Of a stretch of 64,000 nucleotides of DNA, positions 8,258-17,370 are shown in pieces. The notes beneath the pieces are model-generated. The model did no database searches. It worked only from the letters and a program-made list of their open reading frames with translations, and was not told the origin of the DNA. Positions within the stretch are counted from its first letter, which is position 1. Every line of letters starts with the position of its first letter. The stretch comes from Acidianus brierleyi (lineage in GTDB: Archaea > Thermoproteota > Thermoprotei_A > Sulfolobales > Sulfolobaceae): the NCBI RefSeq assembly GCF_003201835.2, contig NZ_CP029289.2:2798501-2862500 (forward strand), in the 5' to 3' direction. The position numbers and the translations under genes were made by a program.

Positions 8258-9559
8258 TCACTCCGTTCTTGATTTCTGAACTTCTTTCTGAGACTCTAAG
8301 AAATCTAGAGATTTGCCTTTAATTTCTAGACCGAGTAATGCTAAGCCTATCGCAAATACTGCATATCCTATCATCTGCGATATAAATATAGGAGCCCAAT
8401 TATGAACACTAACTAATCCTCCGAAAATATATGCACTCAATGAGTAAAATACTCCATAAGTTATAGCCCATACTAAACCTACTGCAGTATGTCTAATTCT
8501 AGTAGGATACACAGCTGGTAAATACGCTGGCATGAATCCCCATGCAGTCTGGAAAAAGAACGCTACTATAAATAATATGGTAAAATCTAGGTATACTGAA
8601 ATATTAATTGGAATAAACCACATTAATAATACTGCAGGAATAAGTCCTAATGGAATTAAAACTGCTTTTCTAGCACCTATTTTATCCATTATAAAACCCT
8701 CAACTAGATTGGCTACAAATTGTCCTATGGCGAAACCAATAAAAGCGAAAGTTATGGCTGATGCCGAAATTGATACACCAGTAATTCCTCCTTGATAATA
8801 CCATGAAGGATAATAGAAATCTTTTGGTGACGTAGCAAACATCATAAAAGCAAACGTTACTAGTATAAGTACGGTTGGGAATAAATATTGTCTCTTAAAC
8901 ATTTCAGATATTGCCTGCCTATTAGAAGCTTTTTCTGCTAGCTCTTTTTGAAACTCATTTTTTATTGTACTAGCAACTTTCTGCCAGTATGGAGACTCTC
9001 TAATACCAACTCTAATACCAAAAATTATCAGTGCGAATAATGCAGATCCTATATAGGCCCATCTCCAGCCTAAGGCTGTCGCGCTAGCAAAAGTTCCACT
9101 AAATACTGCTGCTAACGCATATCCTAATGAGATCCCTCCCTGAGATATAGAAAGAAATGTACTTCTAATGTTATTTGGAATACTTTCAGCTAGTATAACC
9201 CATCCTGCAGTCATTTCTCCTCCAGTAAATATACCAGCTAAAAATCTTATGCTAGAATACATTGCCCAATTTATTGAAGTTGCACTTAATCCAGTCATTA
9301 TCATAGTACCTAAAATGGTCATCATAAAGGTTAGTTTTCTTCCCCATAATCTATCATTTATTAGCCCAAAAATGAAAGCTCCTATTCCATCGCCTATTCC
9401 AAAAAGTAATGATGGTTCTGATAATGATGAAACACGAAATGTTGAATAGAGCTGTGGAGCTAAGAAACCAGTCAGAGTTACATCTAAACCTACAGCTGCC
9501 CAACCTCCAAAAACAGCTATTAATAATATTATACTGTAAAATTTATCATTATACGACAT
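8258..9559 (-). CDS. MFS transporter, sugar/metabolite:H+ symporter type
   Basis: A 433-residue membrane protein with about 12 hydrophobic segments. The loop 2-3 motif typical of the major facilitator superfamily is visible (GLINDRLWGRKLTF), as is its second-half counterpart GFIMDKIGARKAVL. The N-terminal region resembles the sugar and carboxylate symporters common in Sulfolobales (AVGLDVTLTGFLAPQLYSTF). The gene is divergent from the dehydratase at 9726 across a 166-nt gap and is followed 8 nt later by the MBL hydrolase. Import of the dehydratase substrate, a sugar acid, is the natural guess; the substrate is not proved. Confidence 0.88.
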   Translation of the reverse strand: MSYNDKFYSIILLIAVFGGWAAVGLDVTLTGFLAPQLYSTFRVSSLSEPSLLFGIGDGIGAFIFGLINDRLWGRKLTFMMTILGTMIMTGLSATSINWAMYSSIRFLAGIFTGGEMTAGWVILAESIPNNIRSTFLSISQGGISLGYALAAVFSGTFASATALGWRWAYIGSALFALIIFGIRVGIRESPYWQKVASTIKNEFQKELAEKASNRQAISEMFKRQYLFPTVLILVTFAFMMFATSPKDFYYPSWYYQGGITGVSISASAITFAFIGFAIGQFVANLVEGFIMDKIGARKAVLIPLGLIPAVLLMWFIPINISVYLDFTILFIVAFFFQTAWGFMPAYLPAVYPTRIRHTAVGLVWAITYGVFYSLSAYIFGGLVSVHNWAPIFISQMIGYAVFAIGLALLGLEIKGKSLDFLESQKEVQKSRTE

Positions 9560-9725
9560 ATGTATTCCCAGATAGAATTTATCAAATGTTATTTATAATG
9601 TTTGATTAATACATGTATAAAGCGTAAGAGATTAGTATATATAATATTAAAATATACAGAATATTGCAATTATTACAATATATATTATTATTTTAAAATG
9701 AGTCTAACTCCTTCTCTTTACTTAT

Positions 9726-11021
9726 ATGTTATATACAATCAATATAAGTCCCAAAAGTACAAAATGTACTATGGAACTTAAAATAAGCGATATAAAAGTT
9801 ATCACAGTTCAAGCTAATTTTCAATGGACATTCGTTAGAATTTATTCTAAGGACATTTATGGAACTGGTGAAGCAGGCCCAGCTCCAGGGCTTAAAGGAA
9901 TGGAATCAGATTTTAAAAAGTTACTTTTAGGAGAAGACGCTTTTAAGATAAAAAGAATAGAAGATAAGATGCGATATGCAACATTATATTCAGGAACAAC
10001 TACTCATCATCTAATAGCAGGTATTATAAATGCTATTTATGACCTTATAGGTAAATATCTTAATATTCCAGTATATAAGCTTCTAGGCGGAGATAGAGAT
10101 GTAATTAGACTTTACGTAGATGCACATGGAGGGAAAGGATTAGAGGCAATGAATTCAGTTTTGCTTCCAGAAAATCCAGAATTCTTAAAAAACGCAAACG
10201 TAGAAAAGAATAGACTACAGAGTACAAATAATCCAATACACGGAAGATTATCTCAGGAAAAATGGAATGAAGATTATACGCCAGAATCTTATTCTCAGAG
10301 AGCTAAGCAGTTAATAGTTGAAGGATATACGGCAATAAAGTTCGACTTAGATATTCCTACACCTTTTTCTAACGAATATAATATAAGATCTGGCGACCTT
10401 AATAATAAGGATATAGACTATATAGCTAGTATAATGAAATCAGTAAGAGAAACAGTAGGAGATGACATAGACCTTATGGTAGATCTTCACTGGAGATATA
10501 ATATTAATACTGCAATTAGACTATGTAAGGCATTAGAGCCATTAAGACTAAGATGGATCGAAGATCCTACTCCTGCGCAAACATCCATAAGTAATCTAGA
10601 GGAGTTTAGGCTTATTACATCATATTGTAGCACACCTATAGAAACCGGAGAAAACATGTATAGTGTATATCAATTTAAGGATTTAATTAAGGAAGGTATA
10701 AGAGTTTGGGCACCAGATATAGCAAAAACTGGTATCAAGGAGGGCATAAAAATAGCCGAATTAGCTGAAATGTATGATATAGAGTTTTCTCCACATAATA
10801 TAGGATCTCCAATAGCAACGTTAGCTAATGCTCATGTATGTTCAGCATCAGGAACTTTTGGAGTACTAGAGTTTCATGGACATGATCTTCCTATATGGCA
10901 ACAACTTATAAAAGGAAATTTAAAGATGGAAAAAGGTTTCATAATCTTAAGTGATAAACCTGGACTTGGCATTGATTTGGATGAGAATGTAATCAAAAAG
11001 TATTGGAATATTGAATTATAA
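9726..11021 (+). CDS. Enolase-superfamily sugar-acid dehydratase (mandelate racemase-like)
   Basis: The protein has the two-domain layout of the mandelate racemase / muconate-lactonising group: an N-terminal capping domain (to about 140) and a barrel. Barrel residues are visible in order: TAIKFDLD (Lys and Asp on strand 2), MVDLHWRYN (metal Asp), WIEDPTP (metal Glu), PIETGEN (metal Glu) and FSPHNIGSP (general-acid His). These fit acid-sugar dehydratases such as gluconate or arabinonate dehydratases of Sulfolobus. A racemase is less likely. The first in-frame start gives an extra leader. ATG at 9771 (MELKISDIKV) matches the usual family N-terminus better, so the true protein is probably 416 residues. 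The divergent MFS gene supports a sugar-acid catabolic role. Confidence 0.87.
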   Translation: MLYTINISPKSTKCTMELKISDIKVITVQANFQWTFVRIYSKDIYGTGEAGPAPGLKGMESDFKKLLLGEDAFKIKRIEDKMRYATLYSGTTTHHLIAGIINAIYDLIGKYLNIPVYKLLGGDRDVIRLYVDAHGGKGLEAMNSVLLPENPEFLKNANVEKNRLQSTNNPIHGRLSQEKWNEDYTPESYSQRAKQLIVEGYTAIKFDLDIPTPFSNEYNIRSGDLNNKDIDYIASIMKSVRETVGDDIDLMVDLHWRYNINTAIRLCKALEPLRLRWIEDPTPAQTSISNLEEFRLITSYCSTPIETGENMYSVYQFKDLIKEGIRVWAPDIAKTGIKEGIKIAELAEMYDIEFSPHNIGSPIATLANAHVCSASGTFGVLEFHGHDLPIWQQLIKGNLKMEKGFIILSDKPGLGIDLDENVIKKYWNIEL

Positions 11022-11313
11022 TATTATATTTCTATTAAATTATGTCTTTTATTTGTAAATTTTCTATTATGGAAATTAATATAACTATATTTCTCATGTA
11101 TTAATAGCATTTCTTTTAATATAATTCGACTTATTCTAACATCTGTTGTGGCCAAAATATTAGAACGAATTACATATTTTATGGAATTGACAAAAATACT
11201 TTTCATCGCTCTTCGTTTTAAATTTTCTATAATTCAGTTATTTGATTAGCCATTTTTTGTTTTATTTATATTTTTCTAGATTTAATTTAAGTTTAATAGT
11301 CAGTGATGCTCGA

Positions 11314-12591
11314 GAGAGTGTCCCAAGTGCAAATAATTGAATAAATCTATGTAAAGGTTTATAGATAATAATTCAAAAGATATTGTGAATTACTGAGAAA
11401 TTTTGAATTTTCGCTTGAAGCAAAAAGTCGCGTAATACTTAAAGGGAACCGGGACGATGTAGTACCGATTCACATGAAGCATTGGATAGAACACTACAAC
11501 GGCCCGGTCCCCTATGAACATTTATCAGCAAGGCATAAAACACTTGTGAAAATGAACTACATGCTGATCACGTCTGAAGTGCTGTCGCGTCTCTCTGACC
11601 TCTTCATATTGAGAGCGTTAATAGTTATGATTGTGTGGACGTGCTCCTACAGGGACGTGCGAAGCTACTACGAGTCAGACGTGGTGGTAAGGTGGTTCCT
11701 AGGCGAGTACAAGTCTAAGTCGGAGATCCATAGGAGGGCAAAGAAATTTAGGGGAGAGGTAAAGACTCTGTTCAAGGAGTACGCCAAGGAGTTGGAGGGG
11801 AAGATGAGTAGACTTGCTGACTACTTACCTAGCAGTGCGTTATACGGAAAGGTTGGAAAGCTGTGGATCGTGGATTCCTTCCTAATCGAGGTACCCTTCG
11901 GGAAGAGGAACAAGGAAACATTGAAGAAGAAGTTTGAGCTAGACCTAAGGCAGAGGAAGTACAGGGAGGCGGCTAACACGCTCTTCTTTTACATTAAGTG
12001 CAAAGTGAGGAGGAGGTTCAAGGGAGAGTTTACAAAGAAGAGGAACAGGAGTTCGGCTTCAAGGTCTTCAACCTCATGTCGCCTACAATGATAGTTCACG
12101 AGATTCAAGTGGAACTGGGCCAATTTTCCGGACAATAAGGTTGGCTTCTCTCGCAGCGGTTATAAGGTAGTGGATAGGGGCTTCGTGGGGAAGTCCTCGA
12201 CCTGGTTGATAGGTTTCTCTAGTTTCAGGAGTGGAGTTCTTTGGGATCTTCTTGAGGAGGTATTGGAGGCCTTACGCTACTGAAAAGGGTATGGTCGAGT
12301 TCTTTGTCTACGTTATCGCGTTGATTTACAACTCCTACATCTACACTTCTGTGTTATCGCGTGTTCCGGAGAGTCAACTCGCCCACTAACTTGTACCGCG
12401 AGAGTTGATCAAGGTAGTGTGGACTATGTTGGAAATTCTGTTTTTCTCTATACTTGATTATTTTCCATTACAATATAAGCTTAATCTCTCGTTATACTGA
12501 AAGATATAATTATATTTTATTCTTAATTAATTATAAAATTGTTTTTCTATCATACTATATTTATTCAATTATTTGCGCTTGGGACACTCTC
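11314..12591 (+). mobile_element. Insertion sequence, copy 1 (1278 bp, IS4/IS5-like DDE type)
   Basis: The termini are inverted repeats of about 34 bp. The left end begins GAGAGTGTCCCAAGTGCAAA, and the right end is its reverse complement with one change (GCGCTTGGGACACTCTC). A nearly identical element of the same length lies inverted at 47353-48630. The left flank is TCGA (11310-11313) but the right flank is TTAA (12592-12595), so no matched target duplication remains. The element is inserted beside, and probably into, an IS5-type remnant. GC content is visibly higher than in the surrounding DNA. Confidence 0.9.
11474..12389 (+). pseudogene. Transposase of IS copy 1, spread over three frames
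   Basis: The first open segment (11474-12091, 205 residues) starts MKHWIEHYNGPVPYEHL and carries a first-Asp motif LWIVDSFLIEVPFG. The reading then has to shift near 12030 to reach EEEQEFGFKVFNLMSP, and to shift again for the C-terminal part VEFFGIFLRRYWRPYATEKG, which holds a Glu in a YREK-like setting and ends at 12389. Both copies need these shifts at the same places. Copy 1 also has two private indels compared with copy 2: an extra G near 12117 and one G fewer near 12188. It is therefore unlikely to be functional on its own. The family is DDE, IS4/ISH3-like or IS5-like; the exact IS name is not certain. Confidence 0.8.
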
Positions 12592-12595
12592 TTAA

Positions 12596-13044
12596 GAGGT
12601 TCTATGGTGATAAGGCTTACGATACTAACGAGATTTATAATCTTGGTGTTGATGTTGTTGTTCCTCCTAGGAAGAACGCTTCTACTAGGCGTGGTCATTC
12701 CTGCTAGGAGAAGGAATGTTCGTGAGTTCTTGAGATTGGGTTATGAACGTTGGCGGGATGAGAAGGGTTAGTTAAGGTGGTTGGTTGAATCCTTGTTCTC
12801 AGCGGTTAAGCGTACTTTTGGTGAGTCTGTTAGGGCTACGAGTTTTGCTGGTCAAGTTGTTGAGGCTAAGCTAGTTTGGCTTATGCTTGGATGATGTACA
12901 TGGCCAACCTTGTTGTTGGTCGAGCTAAGGGCTTTGAGGTCAAGGAGTAGTATAGTAAATTATTTAGGAGAGATATTATTTTCTATAGAAAACATATTTT
13001 TACTGTATCATCCTATTGAAATATATTGAACTAACCCACAAAGC
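12596..13044 (+). pseudogene. IS5-family (ISC1058-like) transposase remnant
   Basis: Read across frameshifts, this stretch encodes the C-terminal third of an IS5-type transposase: YGDKAYDTNEIYNLGVDVV, then VPPRKNAS, RRRNVREFLRLGYERW, and WLVESLFSAVKRTFGES with the catalytic Glu. An in-frame stop (12770) and at least two frameshifts inactivate it. The N-terminal part is missing; IS copy 1 lies directly upstream. The right end, CCCACAAAGCA at 13034-13044, is the same terminus as that of the MITEs at 3642, 6493 and 28713. An open 105-codon frame at 12454-12771 is only a fortuitous join of IS copy 1 and this remnant. Confidence 0.75.
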
Positions 13045-13930
13045 ACATTCTTAAGACTCATTCTAGTATTTTCTACATTGCTTAAAAAATTTTTACATTT
13101 TTCTGGAATCTTCTTGACAAATATATGATAATGAACATGAGCATCAATAACTTTTATCATAAATAGAAAAATGTTAAAACAGAATATAAGATTTATTACT
13201 TAGAACGCTATGCTCGTTATTTAAATATTATTTCATAAAATATTCTAAATAGAATAATATATTTAATTATATTAATAATTATTTTTTTAGTAATTTTTTA
13301 AGATAATTTTTATAATATATAAAGTTTTAATTTAATATATTAAATCGAACTATATATGCACTACAAAAAGACTCGAAACCACGTTAAAGTAGCAATAGAA
13401 TATTATAGGTAAGGTATTACTAACCTTTGTCTATTTCTAGTAATCCCACAAAAGTTCTTATTCATTAAAGAGATCTAAAAATTAGATATGAACAATAAAA
13501 GATTATTAGAAATGCTAACGTTGTAAGCTAGAAGTACATATACGATAGAGAGTTATAATTTCTACTATATGTAACACTTGACGAACTTCTAGGTTTATAT
13601 AAGACTAGTTAAGGACATTAGGTTAATAGAAACTGGAGAATGGTTGATTATAGTCTTGTCGAACTATATGCACCCTTAAATCTTTTAAATGGAAAACTCC
13701 AATAAATGAGATTTACTTAAGAAGAATACAGTATATTAGAGATAATCTGATATAATTTTACTAATATGTATAAAATAGGACACTCGTACGATAACATCTG
13801 TTAGTTTAAATTAATGTAATAGTTTCATCTACTGTGTAATAGATATCTGTAAGTAAAAAATATCTCAAATTAATATAAAATTATCATTTTAATATAAGAT
13901 TTTTAAACTATTGTTGAATATGATGATAAA
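13045..13930. other. AT-rich intergenic region
   Basis: There are about 885 bp with no open frame of note. The stretch before 13931 contains a plausible promoter for the Lrp gene. CCCACAAAAGTTCTTATTCA at 13443 shows some likeness to sequence near 44270. I see no tRNA, hairpin terminator or recognisable transposase remnant. Confidence 0.5.
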
Positions 13931-14389
13931 ATGTTATCTATAGATGAGTTGGATCTTAAAATATTAAAGCGGATTCAGAAAGATGGAAGATATAATTTAC
14001 AAGATCTCAGTAATGAATTTAGGATTCCTAAATCTACCATACTATATAGAATAAGGAGAATGGAAAAAGATGGTATAATAACTGGTTATTATACTGGAAT
14101 AAATGTAAGAAAATTAGGATATGATTATTTGGTAATAACACTTATTAAATCCAAATATGGGAAAGAACATTATGATAACGTAGCAAAAGAGCTATCTAAG
14201 CTACCTGGAGTTTGGGGAGTGTACTTTGTTCTTGGTAACATTGATTTTATAGTTATGGCCAGATTTAAGAATAGAGAAGATTTTATGACAAATTATTTAA
14301 ATAAAATAACAACAATTAAAGGTATTCAGAGTTCTAATACTCATATAATTCTCGATATTGCAAAAGATAATTTTTATGAAATATTTTAA
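13931..14389 (+). CDS. Lrp/AsnC-family transcriptional regulator
   Basis: A full-length 152-residue Lrp-like protein. The N-terminal winged helix-turn-helix runs from LDLKILKRIQKDGRYNL to FRIPKSTILYRIRRMEKDG, followed by IITGYYTGINVRKLGY. The C-terminal RAM/ALDR sensor domain has the expected LPGVWGVYFVLGNIDFIVMARF, in which a Gly and Asp-rich turn binds effector amino acids. It is convergent with the aminotransferase gene, and an amino-acid permease follows, so it probably responds to an amino acid and controls these genes. It would act as a dimer or octamer on promoter DNA. Confidence 0.9.
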   Translation: MLSIDELDLKILKRIQKDGRYNLQDLSNEFRIPKSTILYRIRRMEKDGIITGYYTGINVRKLGYDYLVITLIKSKYGKEHYDNVAKELSKLPGVWGVYFVLGNIDFIVMARFKNREDFMTNYLNKITTIKGIQSSNTHIILDIAKDNFYEIF

Positions 14390-14394
14390 AAAAA

Positions 14395-15723
14395 TTAAAT
14401 TTTTATTTGATTAGAAAGTTTTATAGTCTCTTCAAATTTTTCCAATCCTCTATCTATTAATAGCTTAGGGATTGTTAATGGCGCCATATATCTTAGCACA
14501 TTATCATATATCCCAGATTTGTACATAATTATTCCTTTTTTCAAAAGAATATCTATAAAGGGTTTAACACTTATTGGATCTTTGCGTTCATTTGAGAATT
14601 CTATTCCTATCATAAAACCTAATCCTCTCACATCATACTTTCCTTGCTTATAGTTGTCTTCCATGATTTCATCAAATCTTTTCTTAGTAAAATCACCTAA
14701 CGTTATTACTCTCTCTAAAAGATTAGAATTCATTATGTAATTTAATGTAGCATTTCCTACTGCCATTCCTATCGGGTTTCCTCTGTAAGTACCTAAATGA
14801 AAGGCTTGTGGTAGTTTATCAAGGTCCTTATTAAATGCAACTAACGAAATTGGGATTCCTTCTCCGATACCCTTGGAAATTGTAACTATATCTGGCTTTA
14901 TTCCTTCCCATTCATATGCCCAAATTTTACCAGTTCTTCCTACTCCAGTCTGTATTTCGTCGATTATTAGTGGGACATTATATTCAGTAGTTATCTCTCT
15001 TAATCCCTTTAAGAACCCCTTTGGAGGGACTATGTAGCCACCTTCTCCTGCTACTGGTTCAACTATAATTCCTGCCACATCGTTATTCTTCATTTCATAA
15101 TCTACTAATGAGAGAACTTCATTTAAACAGTCTTTAAATGGACATCTGTATTCATAGGGATATGGAAGTCTTATTACGTTATTATCGTAATATGGTTGAA
15201 ACTTTCTATGATTGAGCATATTACTTAGTCCTATAGTTGCTGCTGAAACTCCATGGTATGCTTCATTAAATGCTATGATATATCTTTTACCACTATTCCA
15301 TCTTGCTATCTTTACTGCAGCTTCTACAGCGTCTGCCCCTGTAGTAGTGAATAAGAATTTAGCGTCGAAATTTAGCGTTCTCCTTAATGTTTTCATAAAT
15401 TCTATCCTTATTTCAGTAGGAATTTCCATGTAATGCCATATTTTATCTAATTGCGAATCTACTGCTTGTCTTATTATGGGATTATTATGGCCTAAATTAA
15501 CTACTGCTATTCCAGCAAACCAATCAATATAGACATTATTATCTACATCGACTATTGTAGATCCTTTAGCCTCCTTTACCGCTATACTGAAATACTTGGG
15601 ATAATTTAAAGCAGATGTTTCCAGTTCCTCTTGTTGTTTTAATATTTCTGCTGATCTGGGTCCTGGGGGAGTAACTACTATTTTAGGGGCATCTAAAATG
15701 CTATTATCTAGTATCTCTTCCAT
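14395..15723 (-). CDS. Class III aminotransferase (4-aminobutyrate/acetylornithine type)
   Basis: A 442-residue PLP enzyme. Landmarks in order: DWFAGIAVVNLGHNNP; the phosphate-binding TTGADAVEAAVKIAR; EAYHGVSAATIGLS; VAGEGGYIVPP; the metal-like DEIQTGVGRTG with the PLP-contacting Asp; and TISKGIGEGIP with the Schiff-base Lys. It is longer than acetylornithine aminotransferases and closer to GABA or other omega-amino acid aminotransferases, but the substrate is not certain. It is convergent with the Lrp regulator and divergent from the APC permease at 15913. Together these suggest uptake and transamination of an amino acid or amine. Confidence 0.9.
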   Translation of the reverse strand: MEEILDNSILDAPKIVVTPPGPRSAEILKQQEELETSALNYPKYFSIAVKEAKGSTIVDVDNNVYIDWFAGIAVVNLGHNNPIIRQAVDSQLDKIWHYMEIPTEIRIEFMKTLRRTLNFDAKFLFTTTGADAVEAAVKIARWNSGKRYIIAFNEAYHGVSAATIGLSNMLNHRKFQPYYDNNVIRLPYPYEYRCPFKDCLNEVLSLVDYEMKNNDVAGIIVEPVAGEGGYIVPPKGFLKGLREITTEYNVPLIIDEIQTGVGRTGKIWAYEWEGIKPDIVTISKGIGEGIPISLVAFNKDLDKLPQAFHLGTYRGNPIGMAVGNATLNYIMNSNLLERVITLGDFTKKRFDEIMEDNYKQGKYDVRGLGFMIGIEFSNERKDPISVKPFIDILLKKGIIMYKSGIYDNVLRYMAPLTIPKLLIDRGLEKFEETIKLSNQIKI

Positions 15724-15875
15724 GGACTATCTATTTATTTGCATGGAATAAAAGTATTATATAGATATATTTGTATGTTGTTCAAGTAATATTTATTGCG
15801 AATAAAAGTCTCTTTTTATCCTCTTATAGTATTATATGTCTATAGTATTTGTACATTGATCATTAGTACGTAGTA

Positions 15876-15886
15876 AAAATTTTTAT
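15876..15886 (+). promoter_or_regulatory. TATA-like box for the permease operon
   Basis: AAAAATTTTTAT lies about 30 nt ahead of the ATG at 15913, consistent with a leaderless transcript for the permease and the overlapping gene downstream. Confidence 0.45.
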
Positions 15887-15912
15887 GTCATATAAATAAG
15901 ATATCGACTTAT

Positions 15913-17370
15913 ATGAGTGAGGAAAATAAGAAAATGGAAGAACATACTCTAAAAAAGGGAGAAGTAGGATTATGGCATGGAGTCTTTCAATCATTTTCGT
16001 TTGTAGCACCTGCTGGTGACGTAGCTATACTATTAGTAGGAACAGTAGCATTTGCTGGTGAATATACTGCTATTTCTGTATTATTAGCATGGCTAATCTA
16101 TGGTCTTTTCATGATAACACCTTATGAATTCTCAAAGATAAAAGCTAATGCTGGGAGTTATTATGCATATTCTGCAGAGGGAGCTAAGTGGTTGGCTCCC
16201 ATAGCATTATTTTCATGGATGGGAGAAAATTTGACTGGACCCGCATTTAGTCTGTTGGGATTATCTGGTTTCATTTTCCTACTATCTTCGACATTGAGTT
16301 CAATACCATTTCTATGGATAGTATTCTTGATAATAGTAGGCATATATATGGGATTATTGCCTTATCTAGGAATAAAACCTTCATTAAATTATGTTATGTA
16401 TACAGGATTTGCTGAAGCATTATTTTTAATGTTATCGTCTATTATAATTATTATAAAACTAGGATCTTCCAATACTATAATACCTTTTACTATTTCTATA
16501 CCATATATTCCAGCAATATTTTTTGGTGCCATATTTTCAATCTTAGATTTTACCGGTTTAGGTACTGTTACAACTATTTCTGAAGAGATAAAAGAATCTA
16601 AAAAAGTCGTTAAAAAAGCCCTAATATATGCATATGTGCTCTCGGGTATTTCATTAATATTGCCTGCATATGCTCTGACAGTAGGCTGGGGCCTTAGTAA
16701 AATTTCTAGTTACGCTATATCTCCAGACCCTGGATTAATAGTTTTCAAACAATTTCTAGGAATAGTAGGATTCGCACTCTTAGCTGCTTTCACTATTAAT
16801 AGTTACTTATCATACAGTGTAGCAAAGACTAATGCAGATAGTAGAATATGGTTTTCTGCAGCTAGAGATGGAATAATACTACCTAAATGGATAGCTTATG
16901 TTCATCCTAAATATAAAACTCCGTCTCACGCTATAATATTCTGGTTAGGTTTGTCCGTAATAGTTAGTTTAATTTTCGGAATATTGTTTGGACCAGTTAA
17001 CGGTGGTCTAGTTTTATTAGACATGGCTGGTGTAGCAATACTTTCAGTCCATATAGTTACTAATTCGGCGTTATCGATATATAAGAGGAGATCATCTCAT
17101 CATTATTCCATTATCGAGATAGCTAAGTATTTTTTAGCTCCTTCTATGGCAAGTATTCTTGGAATAACAATTATATACTTTAGTTTACAATCAACTATAG
17201 CACAAGTAATATCTCAACCTACGCCTCTAAATTTTGCATACTTTGGAGCTACATTAGGAGGTGTATTGTGGTGCCTGGTAGGGTTTATAATTTCATTTTA
17301 TTATATTAGGAAAAAACCAGATATTTTAGCAAAAGCAGGTAATTATGACGCTGAGGGAGAATTAAAATGA
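15913..17370 (+). CDS. APC-superfamily amino acid permease
   Basis: A 485-residue integral membrane protein with about 12 hydrophobic segments. The first segment has the unwound-helix signature of amino acid/polyamine/organocation transporters (SFSFVAPAGDVAILLVGT), and segment 3 holds ANAGSYYAYSAEGAKW. The loop HPKYKTPSHAII is also typical of the family (elsewhere NKRGTPVNAL-like). The stop overlaps the downstream G1P-dehydrogenase-like gene in an ATGA. Neighbours (Lrp regulator, class III aminotransferase) suggest that it imports the aminotransferase substrate. Confidence 0.88.
   Translation: MSEENKKMEEHTLKKGEVGLWHGVFQSFSFVAPAGDVAILLVGTVAFAGEYTAISVLLAWLIYGLFMITPYEFSKIKANAGSYYAYSAEGAKWLAPIALFSWMGENLTGPAFSLLGLSGFIFLLSSTLSSIPFLWIVFLIIVGIYMGLLPYLGIKPSLNYVMYTGFAEALFLMLSSIIIIIKLGSSNTIIPFTISIPYIPAIFFGAIFSILDFTGLGTVTTISEEIKESKKVVKKALIYAYVLSGISLILPAYALTVGWGLSKISSYAISPDPGLIVFKQFLGIVGFALLAAFTINSYLSYSVAKTNADSRIWFSAARDGIILPKWIAYVHPKYKTPSHAIIFWLGLSVIVSLIFGILFGPVNGGLVLLDMAGVAILSVHIVTNSALSIYKRRSSHHYSIIEIAKYFLAPSMASILGITIIYFSLQSTIAQVISQPTPLNFAYFGATLGGVLWCLVGFIISFYYIRKKPDILAKAGNYDAEGELK

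Noticed and set aside
9409..9609. Small + strand frames antisense to the MFS gene (also 8532-8795 and 9168-9449)
   Set aside because: They overlap a convincing transporter gene on the other strand and have no family likeness.
12454..12771. Open frame of 105 codons on the + strand
   Set aside because: It crosses the right end of IS copy 1 and runs into the IS5 remnant, so it is a chance join of two unrelated pieces.
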